DNA from: Deltaproteobacteria bacterium
Lineage (GTDB): Bacteria > Bdellovibrionota > UBA1018 > UBA923
NCBI GenBank assembly: GCA_016194795.1
Contig: JACQAX010000200.1
Coordinates: forward strand, 1-7,476
Length of the DNA stretch: 7,476 nt
Direction of reading: 5' to 3'
Under the pieces are notes generated by a model, which was not told the DNA's origin, ran no database searches, and worked only from the letters and a program-made list of their open reading frames with translations. Of this stretch, positions 1-7,233 are shown piece by piece. Position 1 is the first letter of the stretch. Each line of letters starts with the position of its first letter. Made by a program: the position numbers and the translations under genes.

Positions 1-333
1 CCAGCCGGCGGCCGGCGGAATCGCCACGACGAACCAGCTCATGAGCGAGGCGAAAAAGAGCGCGCCGAACCCCGCCCAGACGACCTTGCGCGCGCGCGCA
101 TAGCCGTAAACCTCGGTGAGCACGTCGCCGAAGATATAGCTGATCGGAAAGAAGATCACGCCCGCGCCGAACGTGAAGTCGCCGATCACGGGCAGCTTGA
201 GCGTGGCGACCTTGCCGGCGCCGATGATGTCCGAGCAGAGAAGCACGGTGACGAAGGCGGCCATCACGAGGTCGTAATAACGATAGGTTTTCGGAGCGGT
301 TCCCGGCTTGGCGGCTTTTGGGGTTTCGGACAT
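1..333 (-). CDS. YhhQ/VUT-family queuosine precursor transporter (N-terminal part, cut by window edge)
   Basis: Inner-membrane protein of the VUT/YhhQ family, which imports 7-deazaguanine precursors (preQ0/preQ1) for queuosine modification of tRNA. Only the first 111 codons are present; the family is usually about 220-250 residues, so the second half lies beyond the left edge. After a short basic, Lys/Pro-rich N-terminus (about residues 1-20) come hydrophobic segments at about 22-40, 53-70 and 88-108. The recognisable signature is a Phe-Gly-Asp-Val-Leu-Thr-Glu-Val-Tyr-Gly-Tyr stretch followed by Ala-Arg-Ala-Arg-Lys after the second segment, typical of this family. The ATG at 333 is the natural start, but no strong Shine-Dalgarno precedes it. 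It lies 59 bp downstream of the FHA gene on the same strand and could be the last operon member or have its own promoter. Family assignment is fairly sure; which precursor is transported cannot be read from the sequence. Confidence 0.85.
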   Translation of the reverse strand, partial: MSETPKAAKPGTAPKTYRYYDLVMAAFVTVLLCSDIIGAGKVATLKLPVIGDFTFGAGVIFFPISYIFGDVLTEVYGYARARKVVWAGFGALFFASLMSWFVVAIPPAAGW

Positions 334-392
334 GCGAAACCCAGTCTAGACCAACCGGCCGCTCCCGCCAACCGCTCAAAAACGAGGCCGAC
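334..392. other. Short intergenic region between FHA gene and transporter gene
   Basis: This 59-bp spacer holds a pair of direct repeats, CCAACCG at 351-357 and 368-374. I see no convincing hairpin with a T-run on the minus strand, so no terminator is called, and no clear -10/-35 pair. The transporter may therefore be read through from upstream. Confidence 0.4.
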
Positions 393-1412
393 TCAATTCA
401 TCGGGTGGCGCTCGATCTCGTCCGTCGCGGCCTTCGCGGCCCGTTCGAGATCGCTCAAGGCGCGATCCAGCCCGTGCGTCTCCGGAGCGAAGGTCCGTAC
501 CGTCACGCCGACGTCGCCACGAAACTTGTGGCCGCCGAGATATTCTTGAAGGCTCATGGTGCCGAGCAACACCCCGGCGATCGCCGCCGTGACGAGCGCC
601 GAACGGCGTCGTGCCAGGCGCGGGCCGAAGAGACGCACGAGCCGGTGGATCCAAAATCCGAGGAAGGCGGCCGCCATGATCCACGAAACCCCCGTCGCGA
701 GCCACGGCGTCTCGACGTTCCCGTCGAGCAGCGCGTCGAGCGGGCGCATGCTGAAGAGGAAGACCGGGAGCACCAGCACGATCGCGAGGAGCCGCAGAAA
801 ACGAAACCGCTTCGCGACAAGCTTGAGAAAGAGCGAGAGCACCGCCGCGATCCCGAGCGCCACGCCCAGCACGACCAGGCCCGGCACCAGCGCCAGACGC
901 AGCGTATAGCGGCCGCTCACGACGAACGACACAAGGTACGACGCGGCGAGCGTCGCCAAGCTCATCACCCCGGCGGCGATGGCATCCTCGCGGAACGTCG
1001 TCGTCGCGGACGCGACGCCCGTTCCCGGACCGCTCCGCGAGGCCACGGGCTCGTGCTCGGCCCGGAGAATCGAGAACGGCTGCGTGCGCTCGAGGTCTCC
1101 CTTGTCGAGCCGCAGCTCGAGCTCGATGGCGCCGAGGTGGGCGCGCAGGCTCCCCTCGCGCAGCTGGATCTCGGCGTGCCCGGCCCCGTCGACGACCACG
1201 CCGTTGGTGCTGCCGAGATCGACCAGGAAAATGCCCTCGGGGCGCGCGTCGAGCAGCGCGTGCCGCGCCGAGATCGATGGGTCGTCGAGCACGAGGTTGT
1301 TCTCGGCCGAGCGGCCGATTGTGCAGGGAAAAGCGACCGCCCTGAACTGCCGCGGCTCGGCCTCGTCGAAACGGCGGTAGCGGATGCCGACCGTGGGCAG
1401 CCCCGTGCTCAT
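393..1412 (-). CDS. FHA-domain protein with multiple membrane segments
   Basis: A 339-residue protein. Residues about 8-100 form a forkhead-associated (FHA) domain, a phosphothreonine-binding module: Gly33-Arg34 of the first loop, Ser46 and His51 of the second (Ser-x-Ser-Ala-Arg-His), and Gly67-Ser-Thr-Asn70-Gly71 of the third are all present, so binding looks intact. After a linker (about 103-142) come roughly five hydrophobic segments at about 143-165, 172-197, 205-222, 238-258 and 270-288, several flanked by Arg-rich turns. A soluble tail of about 50 residues follows. The FHA domain should be cytoplasmic and could recruit a partner phosphorylated by a Ser/Thr kinase to the membrane; no kinase is in the window. 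The start ATG overlaps the protease stop (ATGA, 1409-1412), implying translational coupling. FHA assignment is strong; the membrane part matches no family I recognise. Confidence 0.88.
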   Translation of the reverse strand: MSTGLPTVGIRYRRFDEAEPRQFRAVAFPCTIGRSAENNLVLDDPSISARHALLDARPEGIFLVDLGSTNGVVVDGAGHAEIQLREGSLRAHLGAIELELRLDKGDLERTQPFSILRAEHEPVASRSGPGTGVASATTTFREDAIAAGVMSLATLAASYLVSFVVSGRYTLRLALVPGLVVLGVALGIAAVLSLFLKLVAKRFRFLRLLAIVLVLPVFLFSMRPLDALLDGNVETPWLATGVSWIMAAAFLGFWIHRLVRLFGPRLARRRSALVTAAIAGVLLGTMSLQEYLGGHKFRGDVGVTVRTFAPETHGLDRALSDLERAAKAATDEIERHPMN

Positions 1413-2724
1413 CGCGCCTCCACCGACTCGACCAGGTCGCGGACGAGCAGGCTGGCGTTCGGCAGCGTCAGCCCCGACAGCATGAGCGAGCCGACGAGCG
1501 CCTGACCCCGGATCGGCGCGAGCGTGACGAACTTCGCCCGGACGTCGAAAATCGTTTTGTATTTATAGTAGCCGCGCAGGCAGTAGTTCATCTTGAACGG
1601 CACGCCGTGCGAGTTGACGACGACGCGCTCGCCGCAGTCGTACCGGGTCGTGTCCTGGCGGCCCTCGCGGAACGGGCTCTCCGAGAAGACGAGGTGGTCC
1701 ATCTTGTCGTTATAAGAGGCGTCGATGGCCGTCGAGAACTGGAAGCGGTTGAGGCGCAGGTTTTTGACGGTTCGCATCCCCATCCAATAATACGCCGTCC
1801 GGAAGTCGCTGCGGATCGTGGCATGCTCGGCCAGCGAGCAGATCTGGATGGCGACCTCGAACTGGCGCTCGTCGTCGCGCATCTTGTCGTCGACCTTGTT
1901 GAGCCAGCACTTCAGCGCGGGCGGTGGTTTGCGAAAACGCCACTCGCCCATCTCGGCCCGCTCCTGGCCTACGCCGCGCCAGTCGTCGGCGAGCGCCGCC
2001 TGGGCCTGGAGCAGCTGCTTCTCGATGGCCGCCTGGGTCGCCGCGCGCGCGTCCTCCGGGGTCTTGCCCTCGAGGGGCGCCGCCTTCCACGACTCGAGCA
2101 GGCTCGACAGGTGGCGAACCGGCACCCCGAAGGTGAGGTTCTGCGACCCGACCATCACCGCCACGTTCACCCCGGCGACGAGCCCGTCGCTCGAGAGCGT
2201 GGGGCCGCCGCTCATCCCCGGGTTGATCGGCGTCGACATCTGGATCTGCTCGTAACCCGCGTGCGAGACGACGCCGTTGTAGAGCCCCTCGACGATCGAG
2301 AGGTTGAGGTCATGGGGAATGCCGACCGAGTAGAGCTTGTCGCCCGTGCGGGGCGCATCCGCCCGCAGCGCGAGCTCGGCGTCGAACGGGATCGGCAGCT
2401 TCACGAGCGCGAGGTCGTGGATCACGTCGACGGCGACCACCCTGGCCTCGTGCACGGCGCCCTGAACGACAACGAACATCTTGTAGTTCTCGGGGCGCTG
2501 CACGGCTTCGGCGACGACGTGGTAGTTCGTCGCCAGTATCCCGCCCTTGGCCACGACGAAGCCCGAGCCGTACGACGCCTTCGGCGCGTCGGCCGTGACG
2601 GCCGTCTTCACCTGAAAGACGAGCGGCGAGGTCTTCTGAAAAAGCCCCTGCGACTCGGCCGTCGGGGCTTGCGCTCGGGCCCCGGCGATCCCGAACAACG
2701 CGAGCGCCGCGGCGACGAGCGCGG

Positions 2725-2728
<4 letters not shown>
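1409..2728 (-). CDS. Secreted trypsin-like serine protease with uncharacterised C-terminal region
   Basis: A 439-residue protein if started at the TTG at 2726-2728. A hydrophobic N-terminus (residues 2-14) ends in Ala-Arg-Ala, a plausible signal peptidase I site, so export is likely. Residues about 28-215 are a trypsin-fold domain of the HtrA/DegP kind with an intact triad: His70 (Thr-Asn-Tyr-His-Val-Val), Asp105 (Asp-Leu-Ala-Leu-Val-Lys) and Ser173 (Gly-Met-Ser-Gly-Gly-Pro). No PDZ domain follows. Residues about 216-439 instead hold a short Ala/Gln-rich, probably helical stretch and then a region with four cysteines (274, 297, 365, 383) that I do not recognise; it could be a substrate or ligand-binding domain with disulfides. 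The frame is open far upstream, but that part is a shadow of the BKACE gene with no signal sequence. TTG is the only start just before the signal peptide, and it overlaps the BKACE stop (TTGA), suggesting coupling. Unusual start codon and weak Shine-Dalgarno are the main doubts. Confidence 0.82.
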
Positions 2729-3579
<851 letters not shown>

Positions 3580-3607
3580 GCGATCTCCTCTCTCGTTCTG
3601 AAAGCGT

Positions 3608-4225
3608 TCAGTGCGTATCGGTCTTGCCGGCGCCGGGGCCCTCGCCGGTCGTCGCCGGGGCCGCCGAGCCCGGAGCCTTCGGCTGCTCGGTCGTGCTGTC
3701 GCGGAACTCGTAGCGCGCCTTGTAGGGCACCGCCACCCATTTGCCGGCGTCGCCCGGCCCGGCGCAACCAGCCGCCGGCGCCGCGCCACCGTCGGTCGCG
3801 ACGCGCAGGAGCGTGTCGGCTCCGGCGATCCTGCCCTTGCCGTTGCCCTCGAGCTTGAACGAGACGTGCGGTACCGCGCCCTTCTTCGGCGAGGCGTCCT
3901 TGTCCTGGGGGTTCACCGTCGTCGCCTCGACCTTGCCGCCGTCGAAAAAATTCCAGGCCGGAGCCGCGCCCGCCTCCTTGCAGCTCGCGCACGAGTAGTG
4001 GACGGCGACGACTTTGCCCTTCTCGTCGCGCAGCACGGCCGAGGGGCCCTTGCCCACCCAGGCCTTGCCGTTGCACTCGTAGTGCTGCACGCCTTCGGCG
4101 TCGTACTTGGCGATGAGCTTCTGACGGCCGAGCCAGTCGAGATGCGTGCCCTGCTTCTCGTCGGCGTTCACGCCTAAAGATCCCGCCATTCCCAGCACCA
4201 CCGCGATCACGACCTTCATGCTCAT
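3608..4225 (-). CDS. Secreted DUF3455-family protein
   Basis: A 205-residue protein of unknown function. Residues 1-21 form a signal peptide (short Lys4 n-region, hydrophobic core, Val-Asn-Ala before Asp-Glu-Lys), so it is probably periplasmic or exported. The mature part resembles DUF3455: a Gly-Val-Gln-His-Tyr-Glu-Cys opening (about 45-51), a Pro-Ser-Ala-Val-Leu-x-Asp segment, a His-Tyr plus Pro-Ala-Trp segment (76-91), and a closing Thr-Asp-Gly-Gly-Ala-Ala-Pro...Cys...Val-Pro-Tyr-x-Ala-x-Tyr block (144-172). Cysteines are at 51, 79, 82 and 154; 79 and 82 form a Cys-Ala-Ser-Cys pair. The last 30 residues are a low-complexity Pro/Ala/Gly/Thr tail. The ATG at 4225 is preferred because AAGGAG sits 5 bases upstream; ATG 4219 is the alternative. 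It lies 19 bp after the carboxyltransferase gene. Family assignment is by remembered motif pattern, so moderate; the role is unknown. Confidence 0.75.
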   Translation of the reverse strand: MSMKVVIAVVLGMAGSLGVNADEKQGTHLDWLGRQKLIAKYDAEGVQHYECNGKAWVGKGPSAVLRDEKGKVVAVHYSCASCKEAGAAPAWNFFDGGKVEATTVNPQDKDASPKKGAVPHVSFKLEGNGKGRIAGADTLLRVATDGGAAPAAGCAGPGDAGKWVAVPYKARYEFRDSTTEQPKAPGSAAPATTGEGPGAGKTDTH

Positions 4226-4244
4226 GTCTTCTCCTTGTAAGTTG

Positions 4245-5990
4245 TTATTTGCGATCGATCTTCTTGAACGCGGCATCAAACCCGTCGTGCAGCGCCTGCG
4301 CGAGCTTCTCGTGGGCGAAGTCGCCGCCGACGCGCGCGACCTCCACGCCCTTATGCAGGAAGAGCGCCGTGTTGCGGTACTTCACGCCATACTTCCGGAC
4401 GAGCTTCGTGTCCTCGTCGAAATCGACCAGAAAAGCCTGCACGCGTCCGGCGCGCAGGTCTTTGGCGATCACCTGCTCGAGCGCCGGCGATTTGCCGTGG
4501 CAGACCGGGCAGCGCTTGACGTGGAAGTCGAGCACGACGAGCTCGCCCCGGCGGACGATGTGCGCCAGGCGCGCCGAGATCAGGCCGCCGATCTTGGCCT
4601 TGTACTCGGTGACCATCGCCGCTTTGGCGTCTTTGGCCTCCTGGTCGTTGCCCCGATTCTTCATGACGATGTTGGTCGCGCCCTCGGCTCCCATGAGCGA
4701 GATCTCGGCCGTGGGCCAGCCCACGATGAGATCGGGCTTCAGGCCCTTGCCGCACATCACGTAGTAGCCCGCGCCGTAGCTCTTGCGCACGACGATCGAG
4801 AACTTCGGTACCGTCGCGGCCGCGACGGCGTGGAGCAGCTTCGCCCCGTGGCGGATGATGCCCATCTTCTCGACGCGCGAGCCGACGATGAAACCCGGGC
4901 AGTCGTGCAGGAAGACGATCGGGATCTGGAACGCGTCGCAGGTGAAGATGAAGCGCGCGGCCTTGTCGGAAGCGTCGACGTCGATGGCCCCGCCCATGAA
5001 GCTCGGCTGGTTGGCGACGATGCCGACCGGGTGGCCCATGATGCGCGCGTAACCCACGATCATGCTCTTGGCGAAGTCGGGCTTGATCTCGAGGAAGTCG
5101 CCGTGGTCGACCACGAGCTTGATGACCTTCTTCATGTCGTAAGCCTTGCGGATGTCGTCGGGCAGGATCGACAGGATCTCGTCGCTGATCGCGAGCTGCA
5201 GCCCGCGCGTGTCGCGCCTGACCGGAGGCTTGTCGCGGCAATGCGACGGGAAGAAGCTGAGATATTTGCGGACGGCCGCGATGCACTGCTCGTCGTTCTC
5301 GAACTCGCCGTCGGCGCAGCCGCTGATCTGGTTGTGGATCTTCGAGCCGCCGAGCTCCTCGGTGGTGATGTCTTCGCCGATGGCCGCCTTCACGAGCGGC
5401 GGGCCGGCGAGCGCCATCGAGCCCACGCCCTTCACCATCGGCGTGTAGTCGGCGAGCGCCGCGATGTACGACGTGCCGGCCGCCGTCGGTCCCATGACGG
5501 CCGCGACTTGCGGAATGAGGCCCGACATCTCGATCTGCTCGAAAAACAGGTTGCCGGTGCCCGCGAAATGCGCGCCCGCGACTTCCTGGATGCGCGCGCC
5601 CGCCGAGTCGAGCAGCCACACCATCGGGATGCGCTCTTCGAGCGCGAGCTTGCGGATGCGCTCGGTCTTGCGCTCGCCCACCTCTCCCATCGAGCCGGCG
5701 AGCACGGTGAAGTCGTAAGCGGCGACCGCGACCGGGCGCCCCTCGACGAGACACGTGCCGGTGACGACGCCGTCGGCCGGCGTGACCTTGTCACCGAGCT
5801 CGAGGTTCGAGGGCGTGTGGTCGGCCAGCAGGCCGAACTCGAGGAACGTGCCCTTGTCGGCGAACAGCTCGATGCGCTCGCGGACGTTGAGCTTGCCCTG
5901 CGACTTCTGTTTCGCGATGGCCTGCTCGCCGCCCATGAGCTTGTTGCGGCGCTTTTCCTCGTGAACGCGTTCCAGATTCTGGTTCATCAT
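4245..5990 (-). CDS. Acyl-CoA carboxylase carboxyltransferase (beta) subunit fused to a thioredoxin-like domain
   Basis: A 581-residue protein. Residues about 1-465 are a carboxyltransferase of the PccB/AccD/MmdA kind, which moves the carboxyl group from carboxybiotin to an acyl-CoA in the cytoplasm. Seen: the Arg-Val-x-Glu-Glu-Lys-Arg start, Gly-Lys-Leu-Asn-Val-Arg-Glu-Arg-Ile (32-40), the oxyanion segment Asp-Ser-Ala-Gly-Ala-Arg-Ile-Gln-Glu (128-136), Val-Gly-Ile-Val-Ala-Asn-Gln-Pro (322-329), Asp-Cys-Pro-Gly-Phe (363-367) and Lys-Ser-Tyr-Gly-Ala-Gly-Tyr (403-409). It looks closer to propionyl/acetyl-CoA than to methylcrotonyl-CoA carboxylase. Oddly, the usual C-terminal segment (Asn-Pro-Tyr...Asp-Asp-Val-Ile-Asp-Pro) is absent; the frame runs into a thioredoxin-like domain (about 483-581) with Cys494-Pro-Val-Cys497. 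No frameshift is visible. ATG 5990 overlaps the dehydrogenase stop (ATGA) behind a GGGAG Shine-Dalgarno; ATG 5987 is equally possible. No biotin carboxylase or biotin carrier gene is nearby, so the acyl substrate is open. Confidence 0.9.
   Translation of the reverse strand: MMNQNLERVHEEKRRNKLMGGEQAIAKQKSQGKLNVRERIELFADKGTFLEFGLLADHTPSNLELGDKVTPADGVVTGTCLVEGRPVAVAAYDFTVLAGSMGEVGERKTERIRKLALEERIPMVWLLDSAGARIQEVAGAHFAGTGNLFFEQIEMSGLIPQVAAVMGPTAAGTSYIAALADYTPMVKGVGSMALAGPPLVKAAIGEDITTEELGGSKIHNQISGCADGEFENDEQCIAAVRKYLSFFPSHCRDKPPVRRDTRGLQLAISDEILSILPDDIRKAYDMKKVIKLVVDHGDFLEIKPDFAKSMIVGYARIMGHPVGIVANQPSFMGGAIDVDASDKAARFIFTCDAFQIPIVFLHDCPGFIVGSRVEKMGIIRHGAKLLHAVAAATVPKFSIVVRKSYGAGYYVMCGKGLKPDLIVGWPTAEISLMGAEGATNIVMKNRGNDQEAKDAKAAMVTEYKAKIGGLISARLAHIVRRGELVVLDFHVKRCPVCHGKSPALEQVIAKDLRAGRVQAFLVDFDEDTKLVRKYGVKYRNTALFLHKGVEVARVGGDFAHEKLAQALHDGFDAAFKKIDRK
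4248..4544 (-). other. Thioredoxin-like domain encoded at the 3' end of the carboxyltransferase gene
   Basis: Protein residues about 483-581. The pattern is that of a thioredoxin fold: a Glu-Leu-Val-Val-Leu-Asp-Phe strand, then Cys494-Pro-Val-Cys497 (codons at 4500-4511), a helix, a Phe-Leu-Val-Asp-Phe-Asp-Glu-Asp strand, Lys-Tyr-Gly-Val, a Thr-Ala-Leu-Phe-Leu-His-Lys-Gly hairpin and a final amphipathic helix. The cis-proline expected before the Thr of that hairpin is Asn540 here. The Trp-Cys-Gly-Pro-Cys context of true thioredoxins is replaced by Arg-Cys-Pro-Val-Cys-His. The methionine at residue 460 (codon at 4611-4613) could in principle start a separate thioredoxin of about 122 residues, but I see no good Shine-Dalgarno there. 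Confidence 0.8.
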
Positions 5991-7147
5991 GCCATCACTC
6001 CCTGCTTGTTGATGTATTCCTTGATGGTTTCCTTGGCGATGATGAGCTGCTGGATCTCGCTCGTCCCGCCGCCGATCTCATAGAGCTTCATGTCGCGGTA
6101 GATGCGCTCGACCTTGTACTCGGTCATGTAGCCGTAGCCGCCGAGCACCTGGATGGCCTGGTCGGCAGCCCGCACCCCGAGGCGCGAGAGCAGGAGCTTG
6201 ACGATCGCCGCCTCTTTCGTGATGCGCTCGCCCCGGGAGATCTTGTCGCGGACGAGCTGCGTGTAGCACTTCATCACCTCGAACTGCGCCGAGATCTCGG
6301 CGATCTTCTCCTGGATGAGCTGGTACTCGAGGATGGGCTTTCCGAAAACCTGGCGCGCAGCCGCGTACTTCACCATGATGTTGATGAGCTCGTCGATGAT
6401 GCCCATGCCTATCCCTGAGAAGCTCGCGCGCTCGAAGTCGAGCGACTTCTTCATGTCGAGGAAGGCGCGGCCCTCGGCGCCGAGGAGCTGCGACTTGTGG
6501 ACGCGCACGTTCTCCATGAAGATCTCGCCGGTGGGGCTGGTCTTGTGGCCCATCTTCTTCAAAGGCTGGCCGGTGGTCAGCCCCTTCATGCCTTTTTCGA
6601 GGAGAAAAGCGCAGCCCGTCTCGAAGCCGCTTTTGGCGGTCGAGTCTTTCAGGCGCGTGAGCATGACGAAGTAGTCGGCGACCGGCGCGTTCGTGATGAA
6701 GGTCTTCGAGCCGTTGAGGACGTAGTGGTCGCCGTCCTTTTCACAGGTGCTCTTGGTGCCGACGGCGTCGGAGCCGCCGCTCGGCTCGGTCAGCGCCCAG
6801 CAGCCGATCTTCGTGCCATCGCTGATCCCGGGCAGGTATTTTTTCTTCTGCTCGTCGGTGCCGTGCAGGAGCACGTTGTTGCCGAAGAGCACCGAGCTCG
6901 CCATGACCGAGAGCGCGAAGCCCAGGTCGACGCGCCCCATCTCGGCCGCGGCGTCGAGGTAGCCCAGGATGTCGCCGTCGCCGCCCCACTCCTCGGGAAA
7001 GAACGAGGCGCCGAAGCCGGCCTTGAAGTAGCTGCGGAAAACTTTTTCGGGAAAGACGCCGTCCTCGTTGAGCTGGTCGACGTTGGGAAGAAGCTCGGCG
7101 GCAAGGAACTTCCGCACGTGCTCCTGCATCATGTTCTGGCTGGTCAT
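5987..7147 (-). CDS. Acyl-CoA dehydrogenase, isovaleryl-CoA dehydrogenase-like
   Basis: A 386-residue FAD flavoenzyme, normal length for the family, oxidising an acyl-CoA to the trans-2-enoyl-CoA and passing electrons to an electron-transfer flavoprotein. Signatures: Cys-Trp-Ala-Leu-Thr-Glu-Pro-Ser-Gly-Gly-Ser-Asp-Ala (116-128); Met-Gly-x-Lys-Thr-Ser-Pro-Thr (199-206); Val-Leu-Gly-Gly-Tyr-Gly-Tyr (334-340); Tyr-Arg-Asp-Met-Lys-Leu-Tyr-Glu-Ile-Gly-Gly-Gly-Thr-Ser-Glu-Ile-Gln (350-366). Where medium- and short-chain enzymes have the catalytic Glu before Gly-Thr, this protein has Gly360. A Leu-Asp-Phe-Glu239-Arg segment matches the position of the isovaleryl-CoA dehydrogenase base, so a branched or otherwise unusual acyl-CoA is likely. 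Start ATG 7147 follows AAGAGGG by 7 bases and gives the normal N-terminus; the in-frame ATG 17 codons upstream would add an unrelated extension. First gene of the leftward operon, overlapping the carboxyltransferase start by 4 bases. Family certain, substrate inferred. Confidence 0.93.
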   Translation of the reverse strand: MTSQNMMQEHVRKFLAAELLPNVDQLNEDGVFPEKVFRSYFKAGFGASFFPEEWGGDGDILGYLDAAAEMGRVDLGFALSVMASSVLFGNNVLLHGTDEQKKKYLPGISDGTKIGCWALTEPSGGSDAVGTKSTCEKDGDHYVLNGSKTFITNAPVADYFVMLTRLKDSTAKSGFETGCAFLLEKGMKGLTTGQPLKKMGHKTSPTGEIFMENVRVHKSQLLGAEGRAFLDMKKSLDFERASFSGIGMGIIDELINIMVKYAAARQVFGKPILEYQLIQEKIAEISAQFEVMKCYTQLVRDKISRGERITKEAAIVKLLLSRLGVRAADQAIQVLGGYGYMTEYKVERIYRDMKLYEIGGGTSEIQQLIIAKETIKEYINKQGVMA

Positions 7148-7154
7148 GTTTTGG

Positions 7155-7182
7155 CCCTCTTGTAGGATAACTCTAAAGAGGG
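7155..7182 (-). promoter_or_regulatory. Inverted repeat covering the dehydrogenase ribosome binding site
   Basis: A perfect 7-bp inverted repeat, CCCTCTT at 7155-7161 and AAGAGGG at 7176-7182, is separated by 14 bases. Read on the minus strand, the downstream arm AAGAGGG is itself the Shine-Dalgarno of the acyl-CoA dehydrogenase. The repeat could be an mRNA hairpin that hides the ribosome site, or a 28-bp operator dyad for a repressor. The repeat is seen directly; its role is inferred. Confidence 0.5.
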
Positions 7183-7197
7183 ACTCACGAACGGGCA

Positions 7198-7203
7198 AGT
7201 CAA
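7198..7203 (-). promoter_or_regulatory. Possible -35 element of the leftward operon promoter
   Basis: On the minus strand the hexamer TTGACT matches the sigma70 -35 consensus at 5 of 6 positions and sits just downstream of the three CTGGACA repeats, as for an activator-dependent promoter. No good -10 lies at the standard 16-18 base spacing. A TATCCT at 7164-7169 is too far away to pair with it. The call is therefore weak. Confidence 0.3.
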
Positions 7204-7233
7204 TCTGGACATGGGCTGGACACGGACTGGACA
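7201..7233. repeat. Three 11-bp direct repeats carrying CTGGACA
   Basis: CTGGACA occurs at 7205-7211, 7216-7222 and 7227-7233, exactly 11 bp apart, so all three copies face nearly the same side of the helix. The 4 bases before each copy vary, so the conserved core is the heptamer. The array sits between two divergent genes, immediately upstream of a TTGACT hexamer on one side and overlapping a -35-like element on the other. This is the layout of a multi-site binding array for a regulator of one or both genes. Confidence 0.65.

Noticed and set aside
334..392. Possible terminator or promoter between the FHA and transporter genes
   Set aside because: No stem followed by a T-run and no paired -10/-35 hexamers; only a short direct repeat is visible.
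318..1505. A 395-codon plus-strand open frame opposite the FHA gene, and similar long plus-strand frames at 1607-2857 and 2728-3858
   Set aside because: Arg/His/Asp/Glu-rich low-information translations antisense to well-supported genes, with no motif or ribosome site of their own.
4471..4620. A frameshift or sequencing error causing the carboxyltransferase-thioredoxin fusion
   Set aside because: Other frames across the junction do not contain the missing carboxyltransferase C-terminus or a stop-plus-restart arrangement, so a simple indel does not explain it; a larger deletion remains possible.
4146..6083. A 645-codon open frame on the plus strand opposite the carboxyltransferase gene
   Set aside because: It is the antisense shadow of a GC-rich gene: very rich in Arg, Asp, Glu, His, Leu and Val without any recognisable domain, while the minus strand carries clear carboxyltransferase motifs.
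7148..7198. A 17-residue N-terminal extension of the acyl-CoA dehydrogenase from the ATG at 7198
   Set aside because: It runs through the likely ribosome site and leader, has no family similarity, and the ATG at 7147 has a good Shine-Dalgarno and gives normal family length.
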